From Daedaleopsis sinensis (taxonomy: Eukaryota > Basidiomycota > Agaricomycetes > Polyporales > Polyporaceae), in the NCBI GenBank assembly GCA_033807695.1, contig CM066302.1, positions 1,550,001-1,614,000 of the forward strand: a stretch of DNA of 64,000 bases. The letters are read 5' to 3'. The notes beneath the pieces were generated by a model. The model searched no databases and had not been told where the DNA came from. It worked only from the letters and a program-made list of their open reading frames with translations. How positions within the stretch are numbered: position 1 is the first letter of the stretch; each line of letters begins with the position of its first letter. Made by a program: the position numbers and the translations under genes. Shown one piece after another: positions 24,082-37,500 of this stretch.

Positions 24082-25771
24082 ATGGACCGAGGGAAAGACG
24101 TTCATCTCGTTCAACGAATCGTTATTGTCGGAGCAGGTGTCTTCGGCCTGTCCACCGCCTACCACCTTCTCAAACGAGGCTATAAGAATATCACTGTTTT
24201 GGATCGTTCTCCCATATTACCTGCACCAGACGCAGCCAGCACAGATAAGAACAAGAGTCAGTGGATTCGCGCATTGGCGTCTATCTTATTTTTTTGCGAT
24301 CGCCCGGCTGATCCCTCAATTTACCAACAGTCGTCAGAAGCTCATATGGAGATGCATTCTACACCACTTTGGCTCGCGAAGCGATCGTTGCTTGGAAAGA
24401 TACGCAACAATGGGGCGACACATATCACGAGTATGTCCGGGAATCTGCTTCTCTAGGCACACGACGTGAACTTACGACAACGACATCAGGTCTGGTGTGT
24501 ACTGCGCAATGCAAGGCATGGATAGCTATATCGATGAGGCCTACAAGAATGATCTCGCTCACGGTGCGCGCGTCGACACGCTGGGGAGCGTTGAGGCCGT
24601 TCGTGCCATCTTTCCCAAAACCGCCAACGTTGCACTACCGGAAGACGCGAGAGGATTCCTTAATTACGATGGCGGCTGGGCCTTCGCATCTCAGGGGATC
24701 GAGCGCATGATGGAAACGATAACCTCCCTCGGTGGGACGATTGTCGCCGGAAAGTCGGTCGTGGAGCTGGCGAGGGTGAACGGCAGGGTCACCGGGGTCC
24801 ACTGTGCGGACGGAAGCGTCTTTGACACGGACCTCCTCGTCCTCTCAGTCGGATCTTGGACGGCGTCCGGGTTCCCTGACCTCGGGCTCGATAGTCAGTG
24901 CCTTGCTACGGGGTGAGAAACATAGTTGATCGTTCCCCATACGAACCAAGACTTACCGTTATGATAGGCAAACGGTTGCCTTCGTTCAGCTGACCCCTGA
25001 AGAAGCGGAACAGTACCGGAAATGTCCGGTTTATCTTGACTTTCACTCGGGTTTCTACATCTTCCCTGTGAGCTAGCATCGCATCTTCACGGGGAACATG
25101 TCACAGCATGTCTTGACTGACATGTACTGCGCAGCCTAACCATGAGAATATCGTAAAATGTGCGATCCACTCCGGCGGGTTCGTGCAGAATATCAGAGCC
25201 GCGAAGTCCGACGTTTACGTATCAACACCCCGCACGGTGACCTCGGACGGGGACGACGGGCTACGCATCCCAAAGTCTTCTGTTCAGAAGATGAGGGCTG
25301 AGCTGAGGCGCATCTACCCCGACCTAGCTCAGAAGCCGTTCAGCGGGACACGGCTCTGCTGGTGGGTCGCTTGAACAAACATCATGCGAACAAAGTGTAA
25401 CCTCTCGGGCCCGTACAGGTACACTGACTCCTCAGACGATGATTGGGTGATCGGCGCGCACCCCGACGTGTCCAACCTTTTCCTAGCCACTTCTGGGTCA
25501 GGACATGCATACAAGGTCCGTTAGTCGGCGTGCGCCCAGCTTCATGGATACTTAAGAACTTACCTATGCCTCGCATTCTCAGTTCCTCCCTACGATCGGC
25601 AGTTTGGTCGCGGACGCAATCGAAGGAAAGCTCTCACCAGAACTCACGAAGAGATTCGCCGTCAACCGTTTACATGAACGTAATGCCAATGAGCCGGAGA
25701 TCCGCCTGGAACCTCCAGCAACGCTGGTTCTGGAGGAACTTTGCACAGCAGAAGACCTTCTCCCGGTGTGA
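24082..25771 (+). CDS. FAD-dependent amine/amino-acid oxidase (DAO family; sarcosine/fructosyl-amine oxidase-like)
   Basis: The multi-exon gene starts MDRGKDVHL. The FAD-binding Rossmann motif [18 protein letters not shown] is at about residues 12-29, with ADP-ribose acid VLDRS. Exon 1 is 24082-24256; exon 2 (24331-24430) restores [18 protein letters not shown], a conserved block of this family. Next come [15 protein letters not shown] and [18 protein letters not shown]. The C-terminal part carries TRLCW (beside the flavin in this family), [27 protein letters not shown] and [17 protein letters not shown], which close the FAD site. These enzymes oxidise N-methyl, cyclic or glycated amino acids with release of hydrogen peroxide; the exact substrate cannot be fixed here. 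It is convergent with the carbamoyl-phosphate synthase gene and has a strong inverted repeat upstream. Confidence 0.85.
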
Positions 25772-25967
25772 GCTGTCTGCGAGGGTCATGAAGACGCGAT
25801 TCTCCCGAAGGTATCATGCGGTCTAGATGATGAGTCGTAACATATACAGATGACAGATGGAGCACTTAAAGCTACAATACTTTTCCAATCGAGGGACTCT
25901 CCAAGTCCAGTCATTTTCTTCTGCGTACGGACGTTTTGGATATCGCAACAGGTATCTGTCAACGTAT

Positions 25968-28900
25968 TTACGGACGAGAACCAATCCACTCGCCCCATGA
26001 CTTGACCTCGGAGGGTATACGCCCTTCGTCGTACGGCCGCAAGCCGCCTTGCGGCATCTTCTTGGCCAGGCTCTCGACGAAGAGCTGGGCGCAGCGTGCG
26101 TTGTTCAGCAATGGCAGTCCGAAGTCAACGGCATTTCTGATTGAAGCGCGCATCAGACTCGAACCACGCGGCGAGATACTCAAAATAACTCACCGTCGTG
26201 CAACGTAGTCTTCGTCGGTGGCATCCTTCCCACGAGCTTTCGCGAGGTTGATGACACACTCGATGTCGTACTCGTCGAACACCTCGCGCAATAATCGCTT
26301 ATCCTGCTTCGGGAAGAAGATACGCTTCGCGGTCACGTATGGGATGTTGTTAAGGAATTCCTCCACGATAGTTGACGAGCAGTAGAGTTTGAAGCCAAGG
26401 TCAAGGAGCGTCTTCGCGATGGTCTTCATCTCGGGTTTGGTAATGTCGCCGCCGATGAGCACGCCCGTGTTTGGCCGCGGCTTCTTGAAACCAGTAGTGC
26501 TGAGAAGCGATGCCCAGTATGCCTCCTGAATGTCCTTTCCAAATGCGGCGACCTCGCCCGTGCTGGCCATCTCTGTGGAGAACAATAGTTTGCGCGTCAG
26601 TAATTTTGCAGGATGACAATCAAGTGGCAATGGCTTACCGACGCCTAGGAACGGATCCGCTCCCGCAAGGCGGGTCCACGAGAATTGTGAGACCTTCACG
26701 GCGGTATAGTCCCGCTTTTGAGCCATGATGTCGACAGGCTCAGGAACGTCCTGGCCAACAATAGCGGCAGTCGCAGTATCGATGAAATTTCTTCCGAGTA
26801 CCTTGGAGACGAAGGGGAACGACCGGGATGCGCGCAGGTTGCATTCGATGACCTTGAACTCGGCCGGTTTGTCGGGCCGCTCGGATGACTTGCGGATGAC
26901 CTGCATGTTGTACGGGCCCGAGATCTCGAACGCAGCAGCCACCTTCTCCGCGATCTGCTTCAGATGGAGCATCTCGTCGTCCGTGAGGGAGAAAGGCGGA
27001 AGTACGAGGGTGGCGTCTCCAGAGTGAACACCGGCATTCTCCACGTGCTCGGAGACGGCGTGCAGAAGCAGACGACCCTGGTGGGCGACGGCGTCAACAT
27101 CGATCTCTTGCGCGTCGTCGATGAACTTGGTGATGACGACAGGATGAAGAGGCGAAACCGAAGCAGCCGCAGACAGATTGTATTCCAGCGCCTCCTCCTC
27201 GTAGACAACGTTCATCGCGGCTCCGGACAGAACGTAAGAGGGGCGGATCAGCACTGGGTACCTATCAAAGCCAAGTAAAGATCGGGATCACGACAAAATG
27301 ACGGGAATTGTGCATGGACATTACTCACCCTACTCGCTGAGCAAATTGTTTCGCCGCGTCCACGGATGTGACCTCTGTCCATTCAGGCTGGTCAACGCCA
27401 ATACTGTCGAGTATTGACGAGAACTTGTGACGGTCCTCGGCGCTGTCGATCCTTTCGGGGTCCGTGCCAAGGACGTTCACACCTGTTTGCTTGAGGCGGA
27501 GCGCGATGTTCTGGGGCAATTGACCTAGAACGGCTTGAGACAAAGCATAGGTAACAGACGTGAAACATACCTCCGACGCTAACAATAACTCCATGCGCTT
27601 GCTCGAGCTCGTAGATATCCATGACACGTTCGAAGCCGAGTTCCTCGAAGTACAAGCGGTCGGCCTCGTCGAAGTCAGTCGAGACCGTCTCCGGGTTGTA
27701 GTTGATCATGATGGTGCGCTTGCCCATCTCGCGCAGCTTGCGGGCGCAGGTGACGGCACACCAATCGAACTCGACGCTGCTTCCGATACGGTATACGCCG
27801 CTGCCTAGAACCATCGTGCCATGCTCGTCGAACTCGACATCGTGCTCGGATGCGTTGTATGTCGTGTAGAGGTAGTTCGTGTGAGCGGGGTATTCAGCAG
27901 CGAGTGTATCGATCCGCTTGACGAAGGGGGTGATGCCGAGAGACTTGCGATGGGCGCGGACAGTGAGCTCGTCCGACGCAACGAGATCAGCGATGTGTGG
28001 ATCGGAGAAACCCATCCGCTTGGCGCGTTGCATGAGCTCATGGTCAACGGCCTCGACAGAGCCAGCGGCTTTGAGCGCGTAGACGGTATTGACGATGTTC
28101 TCGATCTTGTAAAGGAACCACTGTGATACGACAAGCCGTCAAGGGGGTGCCAGTATGGTGCGATAGAACAGGGACGTACCTTGTCAATCTTGGTGAGGTC
28201 ATGGATTTTGTCAACCGTGTACTGCTTGTTGAAAATTGCATACGCGATAGCGAACAGACGCATATCGGTCGGCTTGCTCAGCGCATCGTCAAGGTCCTCC
28301 GGCTCTACGTAAGCCTCGAACCCTTTCCATCGAGGGTCCACTTGGCGGATCGCCTTCTGCAAACTCTCCTCAAACGTGCGGCCAATCGCCATGACTTCGC
28401 CGACAGATTTCATCGCTGAGCCAACTTCCCGATTAACCTCAGTGAACTTCGCGAGATCCCACTTGGGGATCTTGGTGACGATGTAGTCGAGCGAAGGTTC
28501 GAAACATGCTGTCGTCGTCTTCGTCACCGCGTTTGGCAGTTCGGGTAATGTATGACCAAGAGCGATTTTAGCAGCCGTGTATGCCAGGGGATAGCCAGTC
28601 GCCTTTGACGCAAGTGCACTGCGGTGGCGTCAGCACTATCGCTATCGAAGAGAACGGCCGTTCTAAATACCTCGATCGACTCAACCGCGCGTTAACCTCG
28701 ATGACACAGTACTCCCTGGACGTCGGGTTGAGCGCGTACTGGATGTTGCACTCGCCAATGACGCCGAGATGACGGATGACCTTCAACGCCGCTGACCGTA
28801 GCATGTGGTATTCGTCATCCGGGAGCGTCTGCGATGGCGCCACAACAATCGAATCGCCGGTGTGGGTTCCGAGAGGATCGAAATTTTCCATATTGCAGCA

Positions 28901-30168
28901 AATGATGGTGTTCTGTGCAAGTGTCAGCACGGCTAGTATCATCGCTACGGCACTGACTCACATCGGCAGCGTCACGGACGACCTCGTATTCCAACTCCTT
29001 CCAGCCCTTCATGCTCCGTTCAATCAGCACTTGAGGGCTCAAGCTGAGACTTTTCGCAGATAGGTCGCGCAATTCGTCAGGGTTGTTTGCAAAGCCAGAA
29101 CCCAGTCCACCGAGTGTGAACGCTGAGCGCAGGATCACTGGATAACCAATCTTTTCCGCAGCACTGAGCGCGTCCTTGACCGATGAGACAGCAGTGGATT
29201 GGGCGGCAGGGATACCGATTTCTATTCGTGCAAATTGTTAGTAACTGCAGTACAGGTCAGAAAATACAGCAGAGGCTGCGAGAATTGCGAGACGCATTGG
29301 GCCACATTGTTCGCTTTTCAGCCTATAGGTCTGACCATCTACAGGAGACCAACGATACACGTGTGCAGCATGCAACCGGTGTCAGAAGAGGTGCGAAGCT
29401 CTTTCGAAGTATAGGAGATACGATCACGTGACTCAGTAATGTAGTAGATCGGACGAAAGGTTTGCTTCATGGCCTTTGTGGAGAGCGAGTATCACAGTAC
29501 TGTAGTGTAGCAGACGCACCATTGAGAGCTTTAACGAATAGGTCGCGATCTTCCGAAACTTCCAACGTGCGAATAGGTGTACCCAACACGCGAACGCCAA
29601 GGCGGTCGAGGACACCCATTTTGTCGAGCTCAATGCCGACGTTGAGCGCACTTTGACCACCGAATGTGAGCAGAATACCATCTGGCCGTTCCTTTTCCAA
29701 GACGTAGGCGACATAGTCCGCGGTGATAGGCAAGAAGTAGATTTCCGACGCGAGCTGGTGAGAAGTCTGCCACGTAGCGATATTGGGATTTATGAGAACC
29801 GCGTCGACACCCTCCTCACGGAGAGCCTTGAGAGCCTGGGAGCCAGAGTAGTCGAATTCGCCGGCCTGACCGATGCTGAGACCGCCGCTGCCAACGATGA
29901 GAACCTTGCTGACGTCCGGACGCGGGATTTTTGGTAAAACCTTGGCGGATATCTTGCGTGCGAGTTCTGAAGGAGAGTTGAGAACATGTTCTTCTTCGTC
30001 CTGCTGGCCAAAGGACCCGACAGCAGCCCGAGCTACCGCTTTGACAGGACGTGTAGGGGCAAGCGCGCTGCGAGCATGAGAGAGATGGAACTGTCGAGCA
30101 AAGCGAGCCGAGCCCAGTATTCGAGAGGGACTCCAGGCAGACTGGAGCCGCAAGAGACTCGGGGTCAT
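25968..30168 (-). CDS. CPA2: arginine-specific carbamoyl-phosphate synthase, large subunit (mitochondrial)
   Basis: This gene makes carbamoyl phosphate from ammonia, bicarbonate and two ATP for citrulline/arginine synthesis. The N-terminus ([20 protein letters not shown]) is Arg/Ser-rich and looks like a mitochondrial presequence. The two homologous halves are visible: [37 protein letters not shown] and [20 protein letters not shown] in the first; [36 protein letters not shown] and [20 protein letters not shown] in the second. The C-terminal MGS-like regulatory domain ([14 protein letters not shown] onward) ends WGEWIGSRP. There is no aspartate transcarbamylase or glutaminase domain, which separates it from the pyrimidine-pathway fusion enzyme. 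At least ten exons are implied. An in-frame ATG at 30282 lies upstream, but 30168 gives the better presequence. TGACTC sites lie upstream. Confidence 0.94.
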
Positions 30169-30316
30169 CGTCGTCGACGTCGACAGTGGTGGCAAGATCC
30201 AACCTGCGCTGCCATGACTCGTTTCTTTTCCCGACAATTTTCGCGGTATGCGACGTCGCCTGCCATATATGGGTCTTATCATACCAGAATTGGGTTAGCG
30301 TAATTCACCGCTCTTC

Positions 30317-30440
30317 TGACTCTGAGACCACGACCAACTTTCCTCTGAGTATGACGGAACTGGGCTCGTACCTAGACGGAATTCGAACACACCTGTAAGT
30401 ACCTCCTTGCAGTGAGCCCCTCCAAGTTGAACACTGACTC
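30317..30440. promoter_or_regulatory. two TGACTC (Gcn4/CPC1-type) motifs upstream of CPA2
   Basis: TGACTC occurs at 30317-30322 and 30435-30440, about 150 and 270 bp upstream of the CPA2 start. TGACTC is the core recognised by Gcn4/CPC1 bZIP activators of general amino-acid control, which govern arginine genes in ascomycetes. A given 6-mer is expected about once per 2 kb on either strand, so this is suggestive only. Confidence 0.35.
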
Positions 30441-31800
30441 GTCTCTTACATCTGTGTGCAGCCACCAGTAAATATGCTTAGATTGATCTTGAAGGCCCTA
30501 TGAGAACTCGTATGTACTACGTGGTCGTTCTTCGACGGCGGCGGTCGTGACAGGTCTAATCTGGTCCTCACTCCATTCACAGGCAGAGACATCTTCGGGT
30601 TACAGCAGCTTTGTTCACAGATACCACATGCATTGCGGACCTGCAGATGTCACCGCACTGCAACCGTCTAAACTCCACGTCCAGGCTAAGTATTCGCTGC
30701 AGTTCTATGTCCGACGTCTCGATGCACACCGCAAGGGACACCATCGCACGTCGCAGTTAGACACTCACCATGGTGCTGGCTAGACCTGAACAGGTAGCAT
30801 ACACATATGCCGGCGCCGTGTATCGGACCACTTGAACTTTGATACAAGATTCTCTCTCACTCCATTATTCATCACGCTGCCTCTGCTGCGGGACTCGTCG
30901 ATCGGGCGTAGGCCCGTACTAGGTGCATACCCTCGAATCTCTGACTCAAAGTCACAGTAAGCAGATGCGCAATGATTACTACACCCAGTAGTCCACTACG
31001 TAGCTGACACGTTTCAGTGACATAGTGCGCGGACCCCGCCGCCATACAACGTACCACGGTAACGCCTGCCCATGCTCGCTCGGGGCCCTTTGAGCTTCTC
31101 TCGCACTCCAGGGCAGATCGTTGCAGCTCCGATTCGACTAAGACTAAGTCCGTCTGGGCCCTGGGTGGGTGGGGCGTTACAGAGCGGTGGAAAGTCTCAT
31201 ATTTATCCGCGTCAAGATAGGTACTCATAAATGCGCGGGCAGGACGCATGATACACTCTGATACATCTACATACTGACGTAGCTATCAAGGACGGTAATC
31301 CCTTCCGCAGGTGGGACATTAGAAGCGTAAGTATACGATGATCCCGACTATCCCAGTGCCGTTGCAGTCGGCCTCGGAGGCTATTATGATGTCGAATAAG
31401 TATGAGGACTCAACTCAGAAGCCTGAGCTCGAGAATAGCCCACCTTGAGGCCATGTACTGCGGCAAGCAGTGTCGCACGCAGTCGTGACTGTGGTAGCAT
31501 AAGTTGCAAGCATAATTGAAGTGTACATGTCGATCTGCGTCCGTGACATGCGAACTGATCATGATGCGAGCTCGCTGGCTGACTGCGCTCCGGAGTGTCG
31601 CAACAAACCAACAGTGCTTGGGAAGCGCAATGGGGCGCGAATGCTGATTCTATGTCTATAACAATGCTACAAATACATACAACAATATAGTACTGGCTCC
31701 GAGCAGACAAGAACAAGACTCCAGAAGACTGCAGAAGAGAGAGCATCACACACATCTACCGAAAGTCCCAAGCACGTCCCCCTCCAGTCTGACGTCAACT
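30441..31800. other. intergenic, nothing recognised
   Basis: About 1.4 kb lie between the CPA2 upstream region and the 3' end of PAL. Open frames are short and show no splice structure or domain. Confidence 0.45.
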
Positions 31801-34397
31801 CTATGCGAAGAGGCCGACCACGACGTCCTGCATCTTCCCATCCCGAATTGCCTCATGAATGAGCGAGATGTTCTGCCCAATCGTCGGGTCCTCGACGCCG
31901 GGCCCGTTCTTGAAGTTGTGCACGTTCTCCACGCCGTGCATGCGAATGCCGAGCGTCACCCGCACGTACTCGTACACGGCGCGCGACTTGCCCAGGTACG
32001 CGCTCGCGGGCGCCGCGCCCTTCTCACCGCCGAGGTACTGCTCCCGCAGGCGGATGAGGGACGCGGTCATGCGCTCGGAGAGCGCCGCGCGGAACGCGAC
32101 GATGTCGTCGAGCGCGCGCAGGCCCGCGTACTGCGCGCAGAAGTCGACGAGCGGCGTCGTGGTCGCGGCGGCGACGGTGCGCATGCGCAGGGCGACGTCC
32201 ATGGTGCTCGTCGCCTCGAGCGAGCGGCGGATCTGGCGCGAGACCGCGGGGAGGAGGTTCGTGAGGTCCGCGTCGGAGAAGTGGCCGCCGAACGAGCGCG
32301 CGACCTCCTCGCGGAGGATGCTGTCGACCTCGAGCTCGAACTCGTGCTGCATCGCGCGCAGGTCGAGGGCCTGGCACAGGGTGTACAGGAAGCTGGCGGT
32401 GAGAAGGGAGAGGACCTCAAGCGAGTTAAGCGTCGCGCGCGCGGAGATGAGCGCGAGAGAGCTACGGTGCATGGTCAGGCAGGGTGGAAAGACAGGCGCT
32501 ATGGGAGTACGTACTTGACCGCCTGGTTGTGCATCTCCGCCGACTGCACATGCGTCGAGACGGGGTTGGCTAGGTATCCGAGCTCGCCGACGTAGGCCGC
32601 CGCGTGGATGTCGATTCCCTTCGCGAAGTAGTTGTGCGAGGGATCCGTGGCAGCGAGGTTCGGCGGAAGGCCACGGTTCATCGCGGGGTTCATGAGCTCG
32701 GTGCACTGCGCGAAGAGGAGCTTGCCGACGTGGTGCAGGGCGAGCCGCGTCTTCTCCATCGCGTTCGTGACAGACATAGCTTGGAAGTTGCCGCCGTGGT
32801 GCACCTCGCCGGTCTCACCGTCGATGAGAGGGTTATCCGTGGCTAGGGCGGAAGGTGAGCGCGGATTTGATATAATACGACGCCACACTCACTGGAGTTG
32901 CACTCAATGGTGATCGCAGCGAACGCGGACAGAATATCCTCGATTTGCGGACCCAAAAACTGGGCTGCAGTGCGCAGCGGGTAGCGGTCCTGGCGCAGCT
33001 CACCGATGTCAGCGGAGATGTGCTTCTCCTCTTCGACAGTGACAGCGAATTGCGAGCCATCGAGAAGCCCAGAGATTGTCTCCGCGGCTTCAACCTGGCC
33101 AGGATGGGGGCGTGCAACGGCGTGGATAAATGGCGCGAATGAGCCGCGGGCACCGAGCATGGCCTCGGTGCACATTGCCGTGCACACTTGGCCAAGGAGA
33201 GCGAGGTGAACGGCTTCGTGGATAGCGAGGGCGCCGACGGACGCAGAGAACGCGGTGCCGTTGAGAATGCCAAGGTGTTCCTTGGAGGCAAGAGCGATCG
33301 GTTCGATGTGATGAGCAGCAAGCGCCTCGCGCGAAGAGACGATCCGGCGACCCCGGAATGTGGACGGGCCCTCGAATACGCGGATAGAAGGGTTCCCGAT
33401 AAGCAAACCAGCGATGTAGGACAGTGGCGAAAGATCTGTTTCGAGGTGAGACATGGATACAGATCGCTTGTGGCAATGCACTGACCTCCGGATGCGGAAA
33501 TGCTTCCTCGCAGGGGCACAAGAGGGACGATGTTCTCGCGGAGAAGCGCGGCCATCCTCTCAATGAGCTCCCAACGGACGCCAGAGTGGCCACGGATGAG
33601 GGAGTTCATGCGGATGAGAATAGCGCCTCGGACCCAGGACTCCGGCATGCTGGTCGAAGTCAGGGGGTCGAGGAGAGGGAGCGCGGAGAGCACTGAGTCG
33701 GTATCGGACGGCAGAACACCACATTGTTGGTGTTGGAACAGCGCAAGACCGAGAGTGAGAGGGTCGTTCGTGCGCGTGTCAGCTATGAGGAAGAGTACGA
33801 TGAGTATGTGAACGGTGATGAGGGATATTCAGGACGCCTACCACTACCACCGAAGCCAGTGCTCACTCCGTAAACACTCTTCTGGCTGTTCACTTTGTCG
33901 GCGATGACTTGACGACTCTTGAGGACGCGATCCTGGATCTCGGACGAATCGTCGAGCACAACGCCCGCCCCATGGCGAGCGACGGCGGCGACGGCGGGAA
34001 TGGAGAGCGTCTCTCCATCAACGACAACAGGCTGACCGCGTCTACAGGAGGTGTAAGTTATATATAGATTATGTTAAGACAGCGAGGATGCAGGCGTGAT
34101 ACCGGACAGGGGCGCACTACCCATGTCTGGAACCCTCCTGCACGGCCCGTCTCGAAGTTCCAAAAGCCCCGACGGCGGGGCTCGTGGAACTCAGATAGGG
34201 TGGGAGCGATAACGGCGGAGTGCTCACTTGAAGTTGTCGAGGGCGCGGTGCGACTCGACGAATTTCGTGAGCAGGTGTGCTGCATTGGAAGCCTTGGGTG
34301 CTTCGAGTGCGGACAGGGGTGTGGTGAGAGCCGCCTTCTTGAGCTGCACGGGGGTCGGCTCATATGCGGTGCTCTTGGTGTAGGCGTAACTGGGCAT
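31801..34397 (-). CDS. PAL: phenylalanine/tyrosine ammonia-lyase
   Basis: Six exons (34228-34397, 33842-34041, 33486-33782, 32893-33435, 32515-32842, 31801-32461) sum to 2199 nt with perfect phasing and give 732 residues, the usual length of fungal PAL. The enzyme deaminates L-phenylalanine (often also tyrosine) to cinnamate. The catalytic Ala-Ser-Gly triad that cyclises to the MIO cofactor lies at about 220-222 in [17 protein letters not shown], split by intron 3. Other hallmarks are [18 protein letters not shown], the His-Gln pair in QHQQCGVLP (substrate selectivity), [13 protein letters not shown], and [20 protein letters not shown]. The C-terminal half has the extension seen in eukaryotic PALs rather than short bacterial histidine lyases. 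The ATG at 34498 is out of frame, so 34397 is chosen; a TATA box fits this start. Confidence 0.95.
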
Positions 34398-34504
34398 GGT
34401 GGAGTAAATGGGAGACGAGGAAGTGGTAGCAGTGGGAGGGCGGAGGGAAATTGCAGTCTGAGCGAGCTGCTGTGGGGATGGAGGAGGAGGGCTGACATGG
34501 AGAG

Positions 34505-34512
34505 TTTATATA
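34505..34512 (-). promoter_or_regulatory. TATA box of PAL
   Basis: The minus strand reads TATATAAA, about 108 bp upstream of the PAL ATG at 34397. Confidence 0.6.
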
Positions 34513-37500
34513 TTGTGCAGAGGTTCCGGGAGGACTATCGACGTAACGGAAGGTCGCCAACCTGGTCGAGGGGAACGATCTTTCGGTAAAGCCTGCGCGC
34601 TCATCTGCGATCTCTCTGGGCCCGGCCGGATCTTCCGTCGTCGGCGAGGGTTGTGCGTACCCAGAGTCTCCCTTGGCCCGGCCGCTCTCACCAGCTCTCT
34701 CTGAGCCAGCTCTGAGCTCACCTAGGCTCAGCTCTGTCGCGACCACCGCTCTCATACAATCCCCAGCGAACGCGTTCGAAAACCCGCTAGGGCACCCGAC
34801 CTCTCCAGCCCCCGCCGCCGCCTCCGGCCGTGCGCCGTACTGTGACGCCCGGCGCTGCACCGCAACCTTCATGAAAGTCTAGCGTCCCCGAGTCATTCTT
34901 CAGATCCACAGCCTGCCTGTGTATCAAGTCACTATACGTCTGTCACTCACGTTCATTCATGCCAGGCACTGCAGAAACATCCCTACTTTTCGTCTCCCAG
35001 GCTACCTAGCATCTGAGTTGCCTCACCGTTACGTCCGTAGCGTTCGATCACTGCCTTCACCTAGGTGAAACCTCATCGATGCATCCGCCGCCTTCCGCCG
35101 CCCGTCCAACAGACCTACGTCGTGAGTCTGGGGAAGCATACTACCAGTAAATTCGATCAGAACTATCGGGTAGCAGTCTGTACTAGCTTGTGGATCACTT
35201 GCGCTCCGGCGCTGATCGATTATTATCAAGCAGTACACAATGACGAAGGACTCACGTTCGACACTTAAAGCTTAAGGCGCTATCTGCGCCAGTATACAAA
35301 CCGTATATGTATTCGGGTTTCTTGTGTGACATCGGCATGCATGAATTTTTGGTCAGCTTCAATGCCCCCGTTATCGGCACCACTGGAACACGTACGGGCT
35401 GCATACCCTGGAAAAAGAGTATGTGAGCCTACTCGGAGTTGGCCGCACGCCGACATTTTGCTTACCCAAACCCATTCTGCGTCTGCAGACAAGGCCGTAA
35501 TTCCGCATGGGACAAGGGATGTTCAGTGGGAATTCACGCATGCCGGCAGCGGTGCAGATCAATCCAGAATCCAGATTGCGTTGTCGATACTAAACCGGCA
35601 AGTGGCGGAGTGCGCGCGGTTCGGCGGGGAAGCATCACTGCTATCCGCGCTCCGGACTGGAGTATGGCGTTGCCACCGTACGGCGGGCCCGCGTTCCGCC
35701 CGACGAGGCTGCGCGCCGCGGCGCCAGGTGCAGTCGCTTGCGCGAAGTCCGGGGCGTCAGCGGTCGGGAGTTGACGCTGCCCGCGGCTGAGAAACCTCGG
35801 TGGATAAGCTGCTCAGCACGGCGTGATTGGGCAGATAGAAACATCCCGGAGGCGTCTTCTGGCCTGCACACATCGTTCTTTCCCCATCGCTGTCCAGAGC
35901 AGCCCCGCCCGACCCGCGCGCAACCCCAAGCGGCGTTATCCGCAGAAGCCCTTCTCCCTTGTGGCGGCAATGTCAAGGTTGAGTTCTTCTCCGTCATACT
36001 CTCCGCGGTAGATACCCATGGGAAAGCACCGCGTCTTCCGCGCGGTACAGCACGGCGTTGCATTGGGGCTGTTAACAGCGGGAGGAACGCGGCCAGGGCT
36101 AATCGGTCCTCGGTATGGACAGAGGGATGTTGGCAGAAATACAAGGGATGTGCGTACCTCAACGCTTTCGGTCACCGTGAGATGAACTGCACGAAGACTG
36201 GATGCACCAATCAGCACGTAAGTACAAGAGACGTGAACCCGCGGCCGAAATGGTCGCATTAATATTTTCGGTCAGCTAGGCGCGTTCTTTGTGGGCAAGT
36301 ACGAGAAGTGCATCCGGGCATCCCTGACTCGGAAAAAAACCGGTGACAGTATCCTGGAAGGGTAGCGAACAGCCTTTCTTCGCAATATCTCCTGATCATG
36401 ATAATGGGAGCTGGAGTAAAATAAACGCATAAGTAGGCTAGCACGTTCCTGAATAAGATGGTTGTTCTACTCAACAGTACTGTTAGCGGGCCGCCGTGGT
36501 GGGAACGCACAGCGTGCTTTGAGAGGTAGCAAATCAAGGCCGAGGACGTTGGCCACCCTGTCGCCCTCGGAAATCTATCTTCCGATATTGCTACTGCGCG
36601 AGGTCTGCGCTACGCCGTTCCTCGAGGAGTACGGAAGTCGAAGCGCGTGTCAGCGCGTTATAGATCATGCAAGCGGTGGCGGCGCAGACCGCTTCGCAGT
36701 CAACATGCAATACGACGTGGGTGAGACGTGAGAGCCTGACTGGTGGAACAAGATACGCCCTGGTGAACCTGGTCCACTTCCGACGATTGGCGCCACGGAC
36801 TCGTTGTAAGCGTACAAGCTTGAGCGTATCTTGACAAGCAGGGTATTACGCTCGTTCGCCAGTCTAGCCTGAACCATCTCGTAACGTGCGCCCTCCCTAC
36901 TCGCCAAAAGAAATGAAGTGAGCTCAAGATTGAGAACCTCAACATCAGACCTCCAAAATAGGCGAAATGCTATTTGTGTCGTGATTGGGACTGGGCGACT
37001 TGCGCAATCAGCGCTCAGTGTTCAATCGGGCTTCTGAATTCAGCTGTAACACAGAGAACGATGATAAGTGACACAATGTTGACAATCATGGGTGGGTGCA
37101 GAACACACTCACAGGCATGGCATAGGCATAAACTCCGATGGATCCGAGGTGACAATTTGTGTTAGAAGCTGGCACTTTGGGCTGGCTCACATGATGGACA
37201 TTCAAGGTCTGAAGCCCGTGTTCGCTACTAGAATCCCGACGAGGTCTGAGACGGGTGCCGAGTCTCTTCTCTCAATAGTGAATTCTTCTGATAAGTATGT
37301 CGGATATTCGTGCACAGTCAAGAAGTTGCCACGTCCATGTGAAGCCCTGCAAGCATTTGCTGATTAGAATCATGCCGAACGTAACGAAGAGCTCGAGGTG
37401 TCGGTTGAGCGGTCGAGCCTGGTCAGGGACAAGCATCGCACAGAACGACGTTGAACGCGATGATGCCCGAAGTCGGAAGTGAGTATGTGTCCGAGGATTC

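Noticed and set aside
25968..30168. Pyrimidine-pathway CPSase-ATCase fusion
   Set aside because: No glutaminase or aspartate transcarbamylase domain is encoded and the N-terminus looks mitochondrial, so the arginine-specific enzyme is the better call.
31855..32595. Long plus-strand frames (246 and 219 codons) opposite the PAL 3' exon
   Set aside because: They are antisense shadows created by the strong GC bias at third positions of the last PAL exon. They are Arg/Glu- or Arg/Ser-rich, with no domain or splice structure.
35540..36180. Minus-strand stretch resembling a retroelement motif (CFYLPNHAVLSSLSTE)
   Set aside because: It looks superficially like a short BEL/Pao block, but flanking residues, reverse-transcriptase motifs and terminal repeats are absent, and stops interrupt the frame.
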